Shown in pieces: positions 30,033-39,627 of a stretch of 39,999 nucleotides of DNA (positions within the stretch are counted from its first letter, which is position 1; every line of letters begins with the position of its first letter). This DNA is from Pseudomonadota bacterium (GTDB taxonomy: Bacteria; Pseudomonadota; Gammaproteobacteria; JAKAQQ01): assembly GCA_021828045.1 (NCBI GenBank), contig JAKATI010000006.1:1-39999 (forward strand), given 5' to 3'. The position numbers and the translations under genes were made by a program. The notes under the pieces were generated by a model. The model was not told the origin of the DNA and ran no database searches. It worked only from the letters and a program-made list of their open reading frames with translations.

Positions 30033-30949
30033 TTGTCATCACGGGGGGTATGGGTTTCATCGGCAGTAACCTGGTTCATGCGCTCAACCAGGCCGGACGA
30101 AAGGATCTTTGGGTAGTCGATGACCTGACCGATGGATCCAAATTCAAAAACCTGCAAACCGCAGAAATCCAAGACTACTCCCATTACGAGGATTTTCCCG
30201 TCCAGCTTGAATCGGGCTCTGCCTACCCGGAAGCCATCTTTCACTTGGGAGCCTGCTCCGACACCATGGAATGGAATGGTCAGCTGATGATGCGGCAGAA
30301 TTTTGAGTACTCGAAGCGACTGCTCGCCTACTGCCTGGCAAAGAAAGTTCCTTTCATCTATGCCTCCTCCGCTTCGGTCTATGGACTCAACCCATCAAGC
30401 CAAGAAACTCGAAAAAATGAATCGCCCTTGAACCTCTATGCCTATTCCAAGACTCTGTTCGATCAGGTGGTTCGCCATGCCCTGGCCGGTGCACACTCCC
30501 CGGTCATCGGCCTCCGCTATTTCAATGTCTACGGCCCCCGCGAGCAGCATAAAGGGAAAATGGCCAGTGTGGTCCTGCACTTCAATGAACAACTCCTTGC
30601 GTCTGGAAAAATCCGGCTTTTTGAGGGGAGCGAGACATTTCGACGCGATTTCATCCATGTCGACGATGCCGTCAAAATCAACCTCTGGTTCCTCGAACAT
30701 CCCAACAAAAACGGGATTTACAACGTGGGCACCGGTCAAAGCCGGAGTTTTACCGACTTGGCGCAGGTAGTCCTTGATTTTCATGGTCGCGGCACAATGG
30801 AGTTTGTGCGATTCCCTCCAGAGCTTGCGGGTCATTACCAAGCTTTCACGCAGGCTGACCTGACCCAGCTCCGCTCTGCGGGATATGCAGATCCCTTTAT
30901 CGATCTCAGTGCCGGAGTCCGGCATTACCTGGCTTGGCTCAACCACTGA
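30029..30949 (+). CDS. hldD: ADP-L-glycero-D-manno-heptose 6-epimerase
   Basis: Final step of ADP-heptose synthesis for LPS. Short-chain dehydrogenase fold with the NADP loop ITGGMGFIGSNL, followed by VVDDLTDGSKFKNL, the catalytic ASSASVYG serine region and YAYSK (Tyr-x3-Lys), then YFNVYGPREQHKGKMASV and FRRDFIHVDD. It is 306 residues, the usual length. It is coupled to the zinc-finger gene upstream and overlaps waaF by 16 bases. Confidence 0.95.
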   Translation: MIVITGGMGFIGSNLVHALNQAGRKDLWVVDDLTDGSKFKNLQTAEIQDYSHYEDFPVQLESGSAYPEAIFHLGACSDTMEWNGQLMMRQNFEYSKRLLAYCLAKKVPFIYASSASVYGLNPSSQETRKNESPLNLYAYSKTLFDQVVRHALAGAHSPVIGLRYFNVYGPREQHKGKMASVVLHFNEQLLASGKIRLFEGSETFRRDFIHVDDAVKINLWFLEHPNKNGIYNVGTGQSRSFTDLAQVVLDFHGRGTMEFVRFPPELAGHYQAFTQADLTQLRSAGYADPFIDLSAGVRHYLAWLNH

Positions 30950-31965
30950 GCCGGAAACCCGCAGTACTCGTCATCGGGCCCAGTTGGATCGGTGACCTCG
31001 TCCAGTGCCAGGCCATGATCCAGCTGCTGAAACATCGGCCCGTGGAACCCGATCTTGACCTTGTTGTCCCTTCCTGGGCCTTTCCCTTGGCTGATCGTCT
31101 GCCTGACCTGCGAAACCGGTATGAACTCGGGATCCCCCATGGACGACTGGATTTCAAGATACGCTGGAAGCTGGGGCGAGATCTCCGAGACAGGGGGTAC
31201 GACGAGGCCATCATCGTCCCCCGATCGTGGAAATCCGCCCTAATCCCTTATGCGGCCAAAATCCCCAAGAGGACCGGGTTCTTGGGCGAATACCGTTATC
31301 ACCTGCTCAGTGATCACCGACCCAACCCACCTCACCACCAGGTGCCCTTTCGCGAACAAGTCCTGTCCTTGGCTCTGCCTCGTTCTGCGCCGCTTCCGGA
31401 CCCGCTCCCGAGACCTATACTGCGCATTGACAGGGGAAATCGAGCCCGCCTCCTCGCTCGCCTCAACCTGACCGGCACTCTTCCTCGCGTGGCCCTGATT
31501 CCAGGAGCTGAATATGGGCCTGCCAAACGTTGGCCGGTCGAGCACTTCGCAACCTTGGCCCGGAAATTGCTGGAAGAAGGAAAATCCGTATGGATCCTGG
31601 GTTCCGCCCGTGACCAGTCCGTAGGGACAAGGATTGCAGAACTTGCGCCTGGGTCCCGGAATCTCTGCGGACTAACCACCTTGCCGGATGTGGTTGACCT
31701 TCTCTCCTTGGTCGACCTTGCCGTAACCAACGACTCCGGACTCATGCATGTGGCCGCTGCCGTCAACATCCCGCTCGTCTGTCTTTATGGATCCTCCTCT
31801 CCCCGCTACACGCCGCCCGCCTGTTCCGATGCCCGGCTGCTCAGTCTTGAACTCGAATGCAGCCCCTGCTTCGCACGCGAATGCCCTTTGGGGCATCTTC
31901 GCTGCCTTCGCGACCTCTCGGTGGACCAGGTCCTGGCCCGTCTGAGGGAACTCCTCCCCGATTAA
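30934..31965 (+). CDS. waaF: ADP-heptose:LPS heptosyltransferase II
   Basis: Adds the second heptose of the inner core. Characteristic motifs are LVIGPSWIGDLVQCQAMIQLL, PRSWKSALIPYAAKIPKRTG, PGAEYGPAKRWP, TNDSGLMHVAAA, YGSSSPRYTPP and CSPCFARECPLGHLRCL. The only start that includes the first strand is TTG 30934, inside the hldD 3' end, giving 343 residues; no ATG or GTG is available before VLVIGP. Low translation from TTG may be offset by coupling to hldD. Confidence 0.93.
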   Translation: MAQPLSRKPAVLVIGPSWIGDLVQCQAMIQLLKHRPVEPDLDLVVPSWAFPLADRLPDLRNRYELGIPHGRLDFKIRWKLGRDLRDRGYDEAIIVPRSWKSALIPYAAKIPKRTGFLGEYRYHLLSDHRPNPPHHQVPFREQVLSLALPRSAPLPDPLPRPILRIDRGNRARLLARLNLTGTLPRVALIPGAEYGPAKRWPVEHFATLARKLLEEGKSVWILGSARDQSVGTRIAELAPGSRNLCGLTTLPDVVDLLSLVDLAVTNDSGLMHVAAAVNIPLVCLYGSSSPRYTPPACSDARLLSLELECSPCFARECPLGHLRCLRDLSVDQVLARLRELLPD

Positions 31966-32024
31966 ACGCTGCCCCCTGCCCGAACCCATGCTAGTCTAGG
32001 ACCATCTTGGCCACCCCCAACCCC

Positions 32025-33089
32025 ATGTCATCCCGCCCTCAGTTTCTCTGGAGTCTCGGACTCGCAGTAGGCATCATCGTCCTTCTTCTGCACTTCCTCG
32101 GCAACATCTTGGCACCTTTTGCGCTGGCTGCACTCTTGGCCTTCCTCGCCAACCCTGCTGTCGACTGGATGTGTAGGCACCATTTTCCCCGTACCGTAGC
32201 CACCATCCTGAGCTTCCTCGCCATTTTTTTGGTCGGAACTGGACTGGTTCTGCTCGTCGTACCGATCATTGAACAGGAAGGGATCGAGCTAGCACATGCG
32301 CTAGCCAACTATCTCCCTCTCTGGAACACAACCGCCATGCCTTGGATCCGGACCCACCTCGGAATCGATGTTTCCTCTTTTTCCCACCTCATCCTGAGTC
32401 TCAGACTCCATCTGCATTCACTCCCAAGGTTGACGGGTCCTCTTTTCGACTGGATCAGCCGATCCGGGGTATTTCTAGCGGGCCTTCTGTTTGACCTAAT
32501 TCTAGTCCCCATTGTCACGTTCTACCTGCTGCGCGACTGGAACCGCCTCCTCTCGAAAGCCCCGGAACTCGTGCCTCCATCCTATCGCCAGCGATCAATT
32601 GAAATCGCCCAAGAGGTCAACCATGTCCTGAGCGCGTTCTTTCGGGGACAGATTCTCGTTATGGTTGCTTTGGCAATCACCTACACGTTGGGTCTCGCGA
32701 TCGTAGGGCTCCATGTGGCCCTTCTCGTGGGCTGTTTTGCCGGATTGATGAGCTTTGTTCCCTATCTCGGCTTCTTTAGCGGGCTCTTGGTCGCAGGTAT
32801 AGCCATGGTGATCCAAGGTGGCGGTGGGATCGGGCTTCTTGCGGTTCTGGCAATCTTTGCCGTAGGGGAATGCCTCGAAAGTTTCGTCTACATCCCTTGG
32901 TTTATCGGCGGTCGAACACATCTACATCCTGTAACCGTGATCTTCGCCATCCTTGCCGGCGGTGCCCTGTTCGGTTTTGTAGGGGTGCTTCTCGCGGTTC
33001 CGGTGGCAGCCGTCAGCCAGGTCGTTCTACGTATGGTCCTGTCCCACCTGTACAGGACCCCGACCTCTCCACGAGCACCCTCCAGCTAA
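32025..33089 (+). CDS. AI-2E (PerM/YhhQ-type) family membrane protein
   Basis: A 354-residue polytopic membrane protein with about eight hydrophobic segments. Family features are LAPFALAALLAFLANPAVDW near the N-terminus, the long amphipathic middle region, SAFFRGQILVMVALAITY, GLMSFVPYLGFFSGLL and a final segment GGALFGFVGVLLAVPVAAV. Members include the AI-2 exporter TqsA and Na+/H+ antiporters; the substrate here is unknown. I chose ATG 32025; a TTG at 32007 is in frame. The 92 bases after its stop, up to the intron, show only an imperfect inverted repeat. Confidence 0.85.
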   Translation: MSSRPQFLWSLGLAVGIIVLLLHFLGNILAPFALAALLAFLANPAVDWMCRHHFPRTVATILSFLAIFLVGTGLVLLVVPIIEQEGIELAHALANYLPLWNTTAMPWIRTHLGIDVSSFSHLILSLRLHLHSLPRLTGPLFDWISRSGVFLAGLLFDLILVPIVTFYLLRDWNRLLSKAPELVPPSYRQRSIEIAQEVNHVLSAFFRGQILVMVALAITYTLGLAIVGLHVALLVGCFAGLMSFVPYLGFFSGLLVAGIAMVIQGGGGIGLLAVLAIFAVGECLESFVYIPWFIGGRTHLHPVTVIFAILAGGALFGFVGVLLAVPVAAVSQVVLRMVLSHLYRTPTSPRAPSS

Positions 33090-33181
33090 AAGGCTCAAGG
33101 AGGAGGTCTCCGAGGGATCCCCTTGACGAGCCGGAGTGGTATTGGGGATCGTCAACAGCAAAGATGCACCCACGCCAATCA

Positions 33182-33254
33182 ATCGAGTAGGGTGAGGGGT
33201 TACTCCCTCAACCCTCTCACACCACCGGACGTGCGGTTGCGCATCCGGCGGTTC
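33182..33254 (-). ncRNA. Group II intron domains V and VI
   Basis: Domain V corresponds to about 33220-33254 on the minus strand: GAACCGCCGGATGCG, loop CAAC, CGCACGTCCGGTGG, the catalytic hairpin with its bulge. Domain VI follows (about 33182-33219), with stems GTGAG/CTCAC and GGGTT/AACCC and an unpaired A near its 3' strand that would be the branch point. Both look intact, so the ribozyme could still splice if supplied with a maturase. Confidence 0.8.
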
Positions 33255-34573
33255 AAGTAGAACACGGGAGCCGCTGGTGGATGTCCACCAGCGAGACCAG
33301 TCCCATGCTGGCAAAGTATTTCGGCGGCAGCGCATGGCACATGTGAAGCGCCCCGGAATTCCACCACGGCCCGCGCCCGTTGACGCTCGGTTTCCAGGCG
33401 CGTTGCGCGTCCAGACCGAGCGCGCGCAGGCGCGATTCGCGGGTGCGGGGGCGTTTCCACTGCCTCCAGGCGATGACGCGCAAGCGACGACGGATCCACG
33501 CGTCCAGTTCCTCAAGGGGCGTCCGACCCTGCGTATGCTGGAAGTAATTCATCGAGCCGCGCAGGAGCGGCCGCCGCGCCTCGATGGTCCGCTCCAGCGA
33601 GCGCCCGCGTCCCCGCAGGCACCGGTCCGTGACCCGTGTGCGCAGACGTGCGAGGCTCTCCGGCGCGATGCGCAGACGGGTGTCCTTGTGCACGGTCACG
33701 CTATAACCAGGGAACTTGCGTTGCCAGGGCCGCGCCACCGCGCTCTTGGCTGTGATCCCGGCCATGACCGGTTTCCCCGCGCGTTCGTTGGACACGCAGA
33801 TGTTGCAGTCGTCAGCGTACCGGCAGAAAGCCAGTCCGCGCCGTTCCAGTTCGCGATCCAGATCGGTCAGCAGGATGTTCGACAGCAGCGGGGACAGCGG
33901 TCCGCCTTGCGGCGTGCCCTGCGTCCTGGCTGTCTCAACCCCGTCGGCCATCAGGTCCGCTTGCAGGAAGCGGCGGATCAGGGTCAGGACGCGCCTGTCC
34001 TCAGCACGTCGTGGTTTACACAGTCGAAGAACTGCTCCCAGTCCATGTCCGCCACCCAGCGCCTGCCTTCCCGGATGTACCCCGCGGCCCGGCGTACCGC
34101 CTGCCCCGCGCTGCGCCCCGGATGAAAGCCGTAGCTCGCGTCCGAGAACGTCGGCTCGAAGATCGGCTGCATCACCTGATGCCGGGCCTGCTGGATCAGT
34201 CGGTCCACCACGGTGGGCACGCCCAGGGTCCGCACCCCGCCTTGCGGCTTGGGGATGTCCACCCGGCGCACCGCGCGCGGCAGGTACCCCGTCCAGCAGC
34301 GCCGCCTTCACGCTTTGCCAGTGGGCTTGCAGGGTCTTGCGTGCGCAATCCGTCGATACCCGGTGCGCCGCAGTTCCTCATGACCTGGCTGTACGTTCTT
34401 TGCATGTTGCTGCGTTCGACCACCTGCTCCATGAGCCGGTGGCCCTCCGATTTCCTTCGCCCGTTCGTCGCTGCGCCCACCTCCGCACCGACGCGCGCAC
34501 TCCCCGGATTCCGTCCGGTTGCTTCGCGCCCGGCCCGCCTCGCGGCGGCTTCTGCTTCACCAATGGGCTTCAT
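33253..34573 (-). pseudogene. ltrA: Broken group II intron reverse transcriptase/maturase
   Basis: RT motifs are spread over three frames. Frame 1 (from about ATG 34573) has LMEQVVERSNMQRTY and GAPGIDGL. Two single-base shifts follow, between GIDGL and LQAHW (about 34328) and after ALLDG (about 34294). Then VDIPKPQGGVRTLGVPTVVD, SYGFHPGRSA and DWEQFFDCVNHD, ending in a stop at 33984. A short deletion precedes DRRVLTLIRRFLQ, after which QGGPLSPLLSN, the polymerase motif YADD and the maturase X domain end near GLVSL. At least three lesions make it non-functional. GC is higher than in neighbouring genes, consistent with transfer. Confidence 0.85.
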
Positions 34574-34984
34574 GATCGATCGTCCTACCCTCGGTCCTAC
34601 TCGTTCGGCCCTTCGGCCCCTGCCGGCACCTACTATGGCCTCGGCTGACTTCTGACCGTGCCTCCCGTCGCCTCTCGACGCCGGTAGCCCTCTCGGGCAC
34701 ACGGTCATCCCTCCCCGGGTATTGCGCAACCACCTTCACGCTTATGCCTGCCGGATCTACGCCACAGCGTTCCGTGCAAGTACCGAGCTTTGCAGAATTT
34801 GGCCCGCTCACCCCCCCGGGCCGCCTCGTATCCGCTTCCTGTTCGTCAGGCCAGCGCTTTGCCATCCAGCTTCCTCCAGACCCGCAGCCGCCCGCAGAAC
34901 CCTTGCCTTCGGCTAACACTTCCCCCCTTGCCGGGTGTGTAGAGTACTTCCACCTCCAAGTGGGTGCGCCCGGCAGGGCGCACC

Positions 34985-35013
34985 AAAAAAAAGCCCCCGC
35001 ATCAGCGGGGGCT
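34985..35013 (-). terminator. groESL rho-independent terminator, 5' exon of the intron
   Basis: On the minus strand, 27 bases after the groEL stop, AGCCCCCGC and GCGGGGGCT form a perfect 9-bp stem with a TGAT loop, followed by an eight-base T-run (34985-34992 complement). One G later the group II intron begins. Confidence 0.93.
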
Positions 35014-35039
35014 TCAGGACTTTCAGGAATCTCCGTGGA

Positions 35040-36701
<1,662 letters not shown>

Positions 36702-36746
36702 TCAATCAGTTAATGGGGTTTTGAGAAAATGATGGAGTGGATGGGC

Positions 36747-37040
36747 CTACTTGCTTTCAATCACGGCCATGATGTCCTCTTCGCGCATGACGAGCAGCTC
36801 CTCGCCATCGACTTTGACCTCAGTACCGGAATATTTGCCAAACAGAACCGTTTCACCAACCTTGATGTCCATCGGCCGGACGTCCCCATTTTCGAGAATT
36901 TTCCCCTTTCCGACCGCATGGACCTTTCCGCGAATCGGCTTTTCGGTGGCGGTATCCGGAATGACAATACCCCCGGGCGAAGTCCGCTCTTCTTCCAAAC
37001 GCTTCACAATTACCCGATCATGTAGTGGCCGGAGTTTCAT
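36747..37040 (-). CDS. groES: Co-chaperonin GroES (10 kDa)
   Basis: Seven-subunit lid for GroEL. It shows [18 protein letters not shown], the mobile loop [12 protein letters not shown], and [26 protein letters not shown]. The start is ATG 37040 because GAGGAG is 9 bases upstream; ATG 37049 directly abuts that site and is unlikely. It is 97 residues long. Confidence 0.97.
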   Translation of the reverse strand: MKLRPLHDRVIVKRLEEERTSPGGIVIPDTATEKPIRGKVHAVGKGKILENGDVRPMDIKVGETVLFGKYSGTEVKVDGEELLVMREEDIMAVIESK

Positions 37041-37094
37041 CGCTGGCATCTCCTCAATGAATGGTCTTTAGCTGAACTGGACGGCCGTGCTTTA

Positions 37095-37121
37095 TTAGCA
37101 CTCGGCCTTGATGAGTGCTAT
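37095..37121 (-). promoter_or_regulatory. CIRCE operator (HrcA-binding site)
   Basis: TTAGCACTC (37095-37103), nine bases, GAGTGCTAT (37113-37121) matches the CIRCE inverted repeat TTAGCACTC-N9-GAGTGCTAA with one mismatch. It lies 55 bases upstream of the groES start and touches the -10 of the heat-shock promoter, so HrcA should repress groESL here. Confidence 0.93.
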
Positions 37122-37149
37122 TTTAGGGATCAGCCAGATGAATTTCAAG
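37120..37149 (-). promoter_or_regulatory. Sigma-32 (RpoH)-like promoter of groESL
   Basis: On the minus strand CTTGAAA (37149-37143), 14 bases, then CCCTAAAAT (37128-37120) resembles the heat-shock consensus CTTGAAA-N11-16-CCCCATnT. The -10 abuts and by two bases overlaps CIRCE. The remaining 37150-37364 is AT-rich (for example CCTATATATATCTATC near 37190) and contains TATAAA at 37333-37338, a possible -10 for the plus-strand gene that follows; nothing else was recognised there. Confidence 0.7.
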
Positions 37150-37364
37150 TAGTGATCACAATTTGTCCAAAAAAGCCAAAAAACCACCTATATATATCTA
37201 TCTACTTGATAAAATTGGAATATCATGATCAGGTCTGGGCTGTCTTCCAACACAACTCACACATAAAACAATAAATTCTGAGCATTAAATACCCAATTCT
37301 CCCCCGGTTAGATTCGGCTGAAACCCGGATCATATAAAAAACCTTGACCAAGGGGAGAACCGGC

Positions 37365-38813
37365 TTGGAATATGGTCCATGGAAACACAGCGGACAGGAT
37401 GCGCTTGTCGTGTCCTCCAGCCTCCTCTTGGGATGGGCCGTATGGCAACCCGGAGGGCTCTCCTGGTCCTGGCTAATCGTTCTCGCCATTTGGACTGGCT
37501 GTGCAACCCAAACCCGTCGGCTTTTGCTTATCTGGTTCGGCTACTATCTCAGCGCGTTGCAGCTGCCGCTTGACAGCCTGCGGGATTATTACCCCACGCA
37601 CCAAGGCCTGTGGTTCGCGTTCTTAGCCCAGTTCGCCCTCGCATTGCTTTTGGCCGGCTCGTTTGCCCTATGCGCAACACCTCACTTCCGAAGTCCCTTT
37701 CGGTCGGCCCTGGCTGCCTGCTTCGGTCTGCTTGTCTCGGCGCTACCCCCACTCGGCAGTGTCGGTCTTGCCTCTCCATTTTTCGGGGCGAGTTCTTTCT
37801 TCCCCGGTTACGGAATCATGGGGCTTTTCGCTTTTCTGGGTATTTTTGCACTCATCGTGGCAACAACCCGGGCGCTGCCAGAAAAAAGGAAAAAAGAGAC
37901 CTTGCACACATCTCAAGCCATCATCCTTGCCGTGACCCTGGTGCATCCGCTCTTTGGGATCACACCCAAAGGGCCTGGACTTTACTGCCCTCGTTCGGTT
38001 TCCTGTCCGCGCAGGACTGTTGTGCCCATTTCTTATCCCTTTGGCCCCACAGTCAATTCGTGGTCCTCATTCTTGCGCAGAGCCCGTCTGATCACGCATC
38101 TGGCGCATGATGCGCTCCAGACCGATCCCCAAGCACGCCTGCTCCTTTTCCCGGAGGAGGTGGCAGGACCCTTCAATTACGCTTTTCTGCCCCTCTATCA
38201 AAGACTGGACACTCGGGTCCGGGAGCAGGATGCCATTGTGGCATTAGGAAGTACGGTCTCTTGGCAATCCCGACACAGGACGAAATGGAGTGATGGGCTT
38301 GTTTTTCTCGGTCAGGCACAAGGTGAGCTGATCGCTCGGCAACCGGCTCCGTTGGTTGAATGGGCACCCTGGAAGCCACTCCTGAATCGAACGGCTCCCA
38401 CTATGCCTGCCTTCTGGTGGTGGCACATGAGTGGAAGCCCGAAATCCAAACAGATTCCCCGAGATGACATCCGGTTTGGAACCCATCGCTGGGCAGCTCT
38501 CATCTGCTATGAGCAAGCCTTGGTCTGGCCCATCTTGTGGACGATGTTCCATCATCGGCCCACATTGATTCTGGCACCCGAAAGCGTACATTGGGAAAGG
38601 CAGCAATCGATTGGCATGCTGGAAGCGCGAATGGCTCGTGCATGGGGCCGGCTTTATGCTCTACCGGTTGCAATTGCGACAAACCTGCCTTCCCACCAGT
38701 CATCAGGTGAATCGGGATTCCCCTACTCCCCCCTGACGGGATCGAGTTTTTCAAGCAAACGATCAGGTCCACTTGCTATAATCCCAACCGGTAGCCTTCT
38801 GGCTACCGGTTGA
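37365..38813 (+). CDS. Lnt/TraB-like membrane nitrilase-family protein
   Basis: A 482-residue protein with five or six N-terminal membrane segments (residues about 10-180) and a C-terminal carbon-nitrogen hydrolase-like domain. Visible motifs are LLFPEEVAGPFN (catalytic Glu region) and ALICYEQALVW (catalytic Cys381, codon 38505-38507). Where Lnt has its catalytic Lys the protein reads LIARQPAPLVEWAPW, closer to conjugative TraB-type proteins, and the Lys may be absent. Apolipoprotein N-acyltransferase activity is therefore doubtful. I chose TTG 37365 because AGGGGAG lies 7 bases upstream; TTG 37344 is also in frame. Its last codons form part of a perfect hairpin (38786-38811). Confidence 0.7.
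   Translation: MEYGPWKHSGQDALVVSSSLLLGWAVWQPGGLSWSWLIVLAIWTGCATQTRRLLLIWFGYYLSALQLPLDSLRDYYPTHQGLWFAFLAQFALALLLAGSFALCATPHFRSPFRSALAACFGLLVSALPPLGSVGLASPFFGASSFFPGYGIMGLFAFLGIFALIVATTRALPEKRKKETLHTSQAIILAVTLVHPLFGITPKGPGLYCPRSVSCPRRTVVPISYPFGPTVNSWSSFLRRARLITHLAHDALQTDPQARLLLFPEEVAGPFNYAFLPLYQRLDTRVREQDAIVALGSTVSWQSRHRTKWSDGLVFLGQAQGELIARQPAPLVEWAPWKPLLNRTAPTMPAFWWWHMSGSPKSKQIPRDDIRFGTHRWAALICYEQALVWPILWTMFHHRPTLILAPESVHWERQQSIGMLEARMARAWGRLYALPVAIATNLPSHQSSGESGFPYSPLTGSSFSSKRSGPLAIIPTGSLLATG
38774..38811 (+). promoter_or_regulatory. Extended -10 promoter followed by a perfect hairpin
   Basis: TGCTATAAT (38774-38782) is a perfect extended -10. Four bases later AACCGGTAGCC and GGCTACCGGTT form a perfect 11-bp stem with a TTCT loop (38786-38811). 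A transcript starting about 7 bases after the -10 would begin within this hairpin, placing it at the 5' end of the mRNA for the small ORF and the flhC-like gene. It could instead end the upstream nitrilase transcript, but there is no T-run. Confidence 0.55.
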
Positions 38814-38864
38814 CTGTGGAGTCAAAGGTTCGAGACCCTCAATCCGGTATGGAGTAGGAGCACC

Positions 38865-38990
38865 ATGAGCAGTTCTTATGCGCTCTTCCGTTCCTCGGGC
38901 AAACACGGCGGGAACCGCTGCGTTTCGCCCGGCACCAGGATCCCGATCTCTGTCTCCGCGAATCCACTGGCTCGGCTAGGTCGACCCTGA
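38865..38990 (+). CDS. Small ORF (41 residues) upstream of the flhC-like gene
   Basis: ATG 38865 follows AGGAG with a 4-base gap. The predicted peptide begins MSSSYALFRSSGKHGGN and is Ser/Arg/Gly-rich with one Cys, with no membrane segment and no family I recognise. It sits in the 200-base leader between the extended -10 promoter and the flhC-like gene. It may be a leader peptide controlling the downstream gene, a small protein, or chance. Confidence 0.35.
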   Translation: MSSSYALFRSSGKHGGNRCVSPGTRIPISVSANPLARLGRP

Positions 38991-39039
38991 AAGGATCGGC
39001 CTTGCCCTGACCTTTTCAATGACCATGGAGATCTGCCTC

Positions 39040-39621
39040 ATGAAAATCCCGCCTGATGATTTTGAAATCAAGCCCATCCGCGGCAAATTGCGCCTTAACG
39101 GAATGGCCCTACTCCTTGCAGAACGCCTGGTTTGCTGTGGTGCACGACCCTCATTCGTCAAGCAGTTCGTGCCGCTCTCGGATCGGGCCATTCGTCAAAT
39201 GTACCGAAGCATCTGGGAACGCCCCTCACCACGAGGCCGGCACCGGCAGAATATCGAGGACTGGTGGGTTGGAGGCGGATGGTCAAGAAGACTGTCCGGG
39301 GGCTTGTTTTATACCATCCATTGTTTTTACCCGAGCGGAGAACAAGACACACTGGAGACGTCTTGGAATTTTGTCTCCTCCTTTCAATCTTACGCAAAAC
39401 GCTGCCAAACACTCGGGATCGAGTGTGCCGACATCGAGATGTGCTGGAACCTCCTGGCCAAGATCAAAACCCAGGAACTGGTCGTGAAACGCTGCCCCCA
39501 GTGTTTCACTCTTTTTATTATGCTTCCCTTGACCTTCTCCCACCAGAAAAAAACTTGTCTGTACTGCCTGCGAGAGCGAAAAAATCGGGGCTGCAGCGAG
39601 GACGAACCAGAGAATAACTGA
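39040..39621 (+). CDS. FlhC-like transcriptional regulator
   Basis: A 193-residue protein, the size of FlhC (192). It shows the FlhC layout: an N-terminal helical region (RLNGMALLLAERLVCCGARPSFVKQFVPLSDRAIRQMYRSIWERPSPRG parallels the FlhC ELITLGAR...RLIKLYKEL...PPKG stretch in pieces), a middle helical part, and a zinc-binding C-terminus KRCPQC ... KKTCLYC matching FlhC's CxxC...CxxC. FlhC needs FlhD to activate flagellar promoters, and an FlhD-like gene lies at 9737-10102, not next to it. GGAG is 9 bases before ATG 39040; ATG 39019 is an alternative. It converges with ampD 6 bases away. Confidence 0.78.
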   Translation: MKIPPDDFEIKPIRGKLRLNGMALLLAERLVCCGARPSFVKQFVPLSDRAIRQMYRSIWERPSPRGRHRQNIEDWWVGGGWSRRLSGGLFYTIHCFYPSGEQDTLETSWNFVSSFQSYAKRCQTLGIECADIEMCWNLLAKIKTQELVVKRCPQCFTLFIMLPLTFSHQKKTCLYCLRERKNRGCSEDEPENN

Positions 39622-39627
39622 GACCGG

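Larger units (their letters stand above)
33182..34983 (-). mobile_element. Group IIC intron inserted directly after the groEL terminator
   Basis: On the minus strand the element starts with GTGCG (34983 down), the group II 5' consensus, followed by group II domain I-like sequence (CACTTGGAGGTGGAAGTA, CTACACACCCGGCAAGGGG). It ends with domains V and VI and CTACTCGAT at 33182, an AY 3' end. Total length is about 1.8 kb. The 5' exon is the groEL intrinsic terminator and its T-run, the target type of bacterial class C introns. The encoded reverse transcriptase lacks an endonuclease domain, which also fits class C. The encoded protein is frameshifted, so the copy is not autonomous. Exact ends are inferred from consensus. 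Confidence 0.85.

Noticed and set aside
33716-34648. Two long plus-strand open frames across the intron
   Set aside because: They are antisense to reverse transcriptase motifs and lack any domain; GC-rich sequence opens spurious frames.
38820-38845. tRNA T-arm-like sequence GGTTCGAGACC
   Set aside because: No matching D-arm, anticodon arm or acceptor stem around it, and the T-stem pairs poorly.
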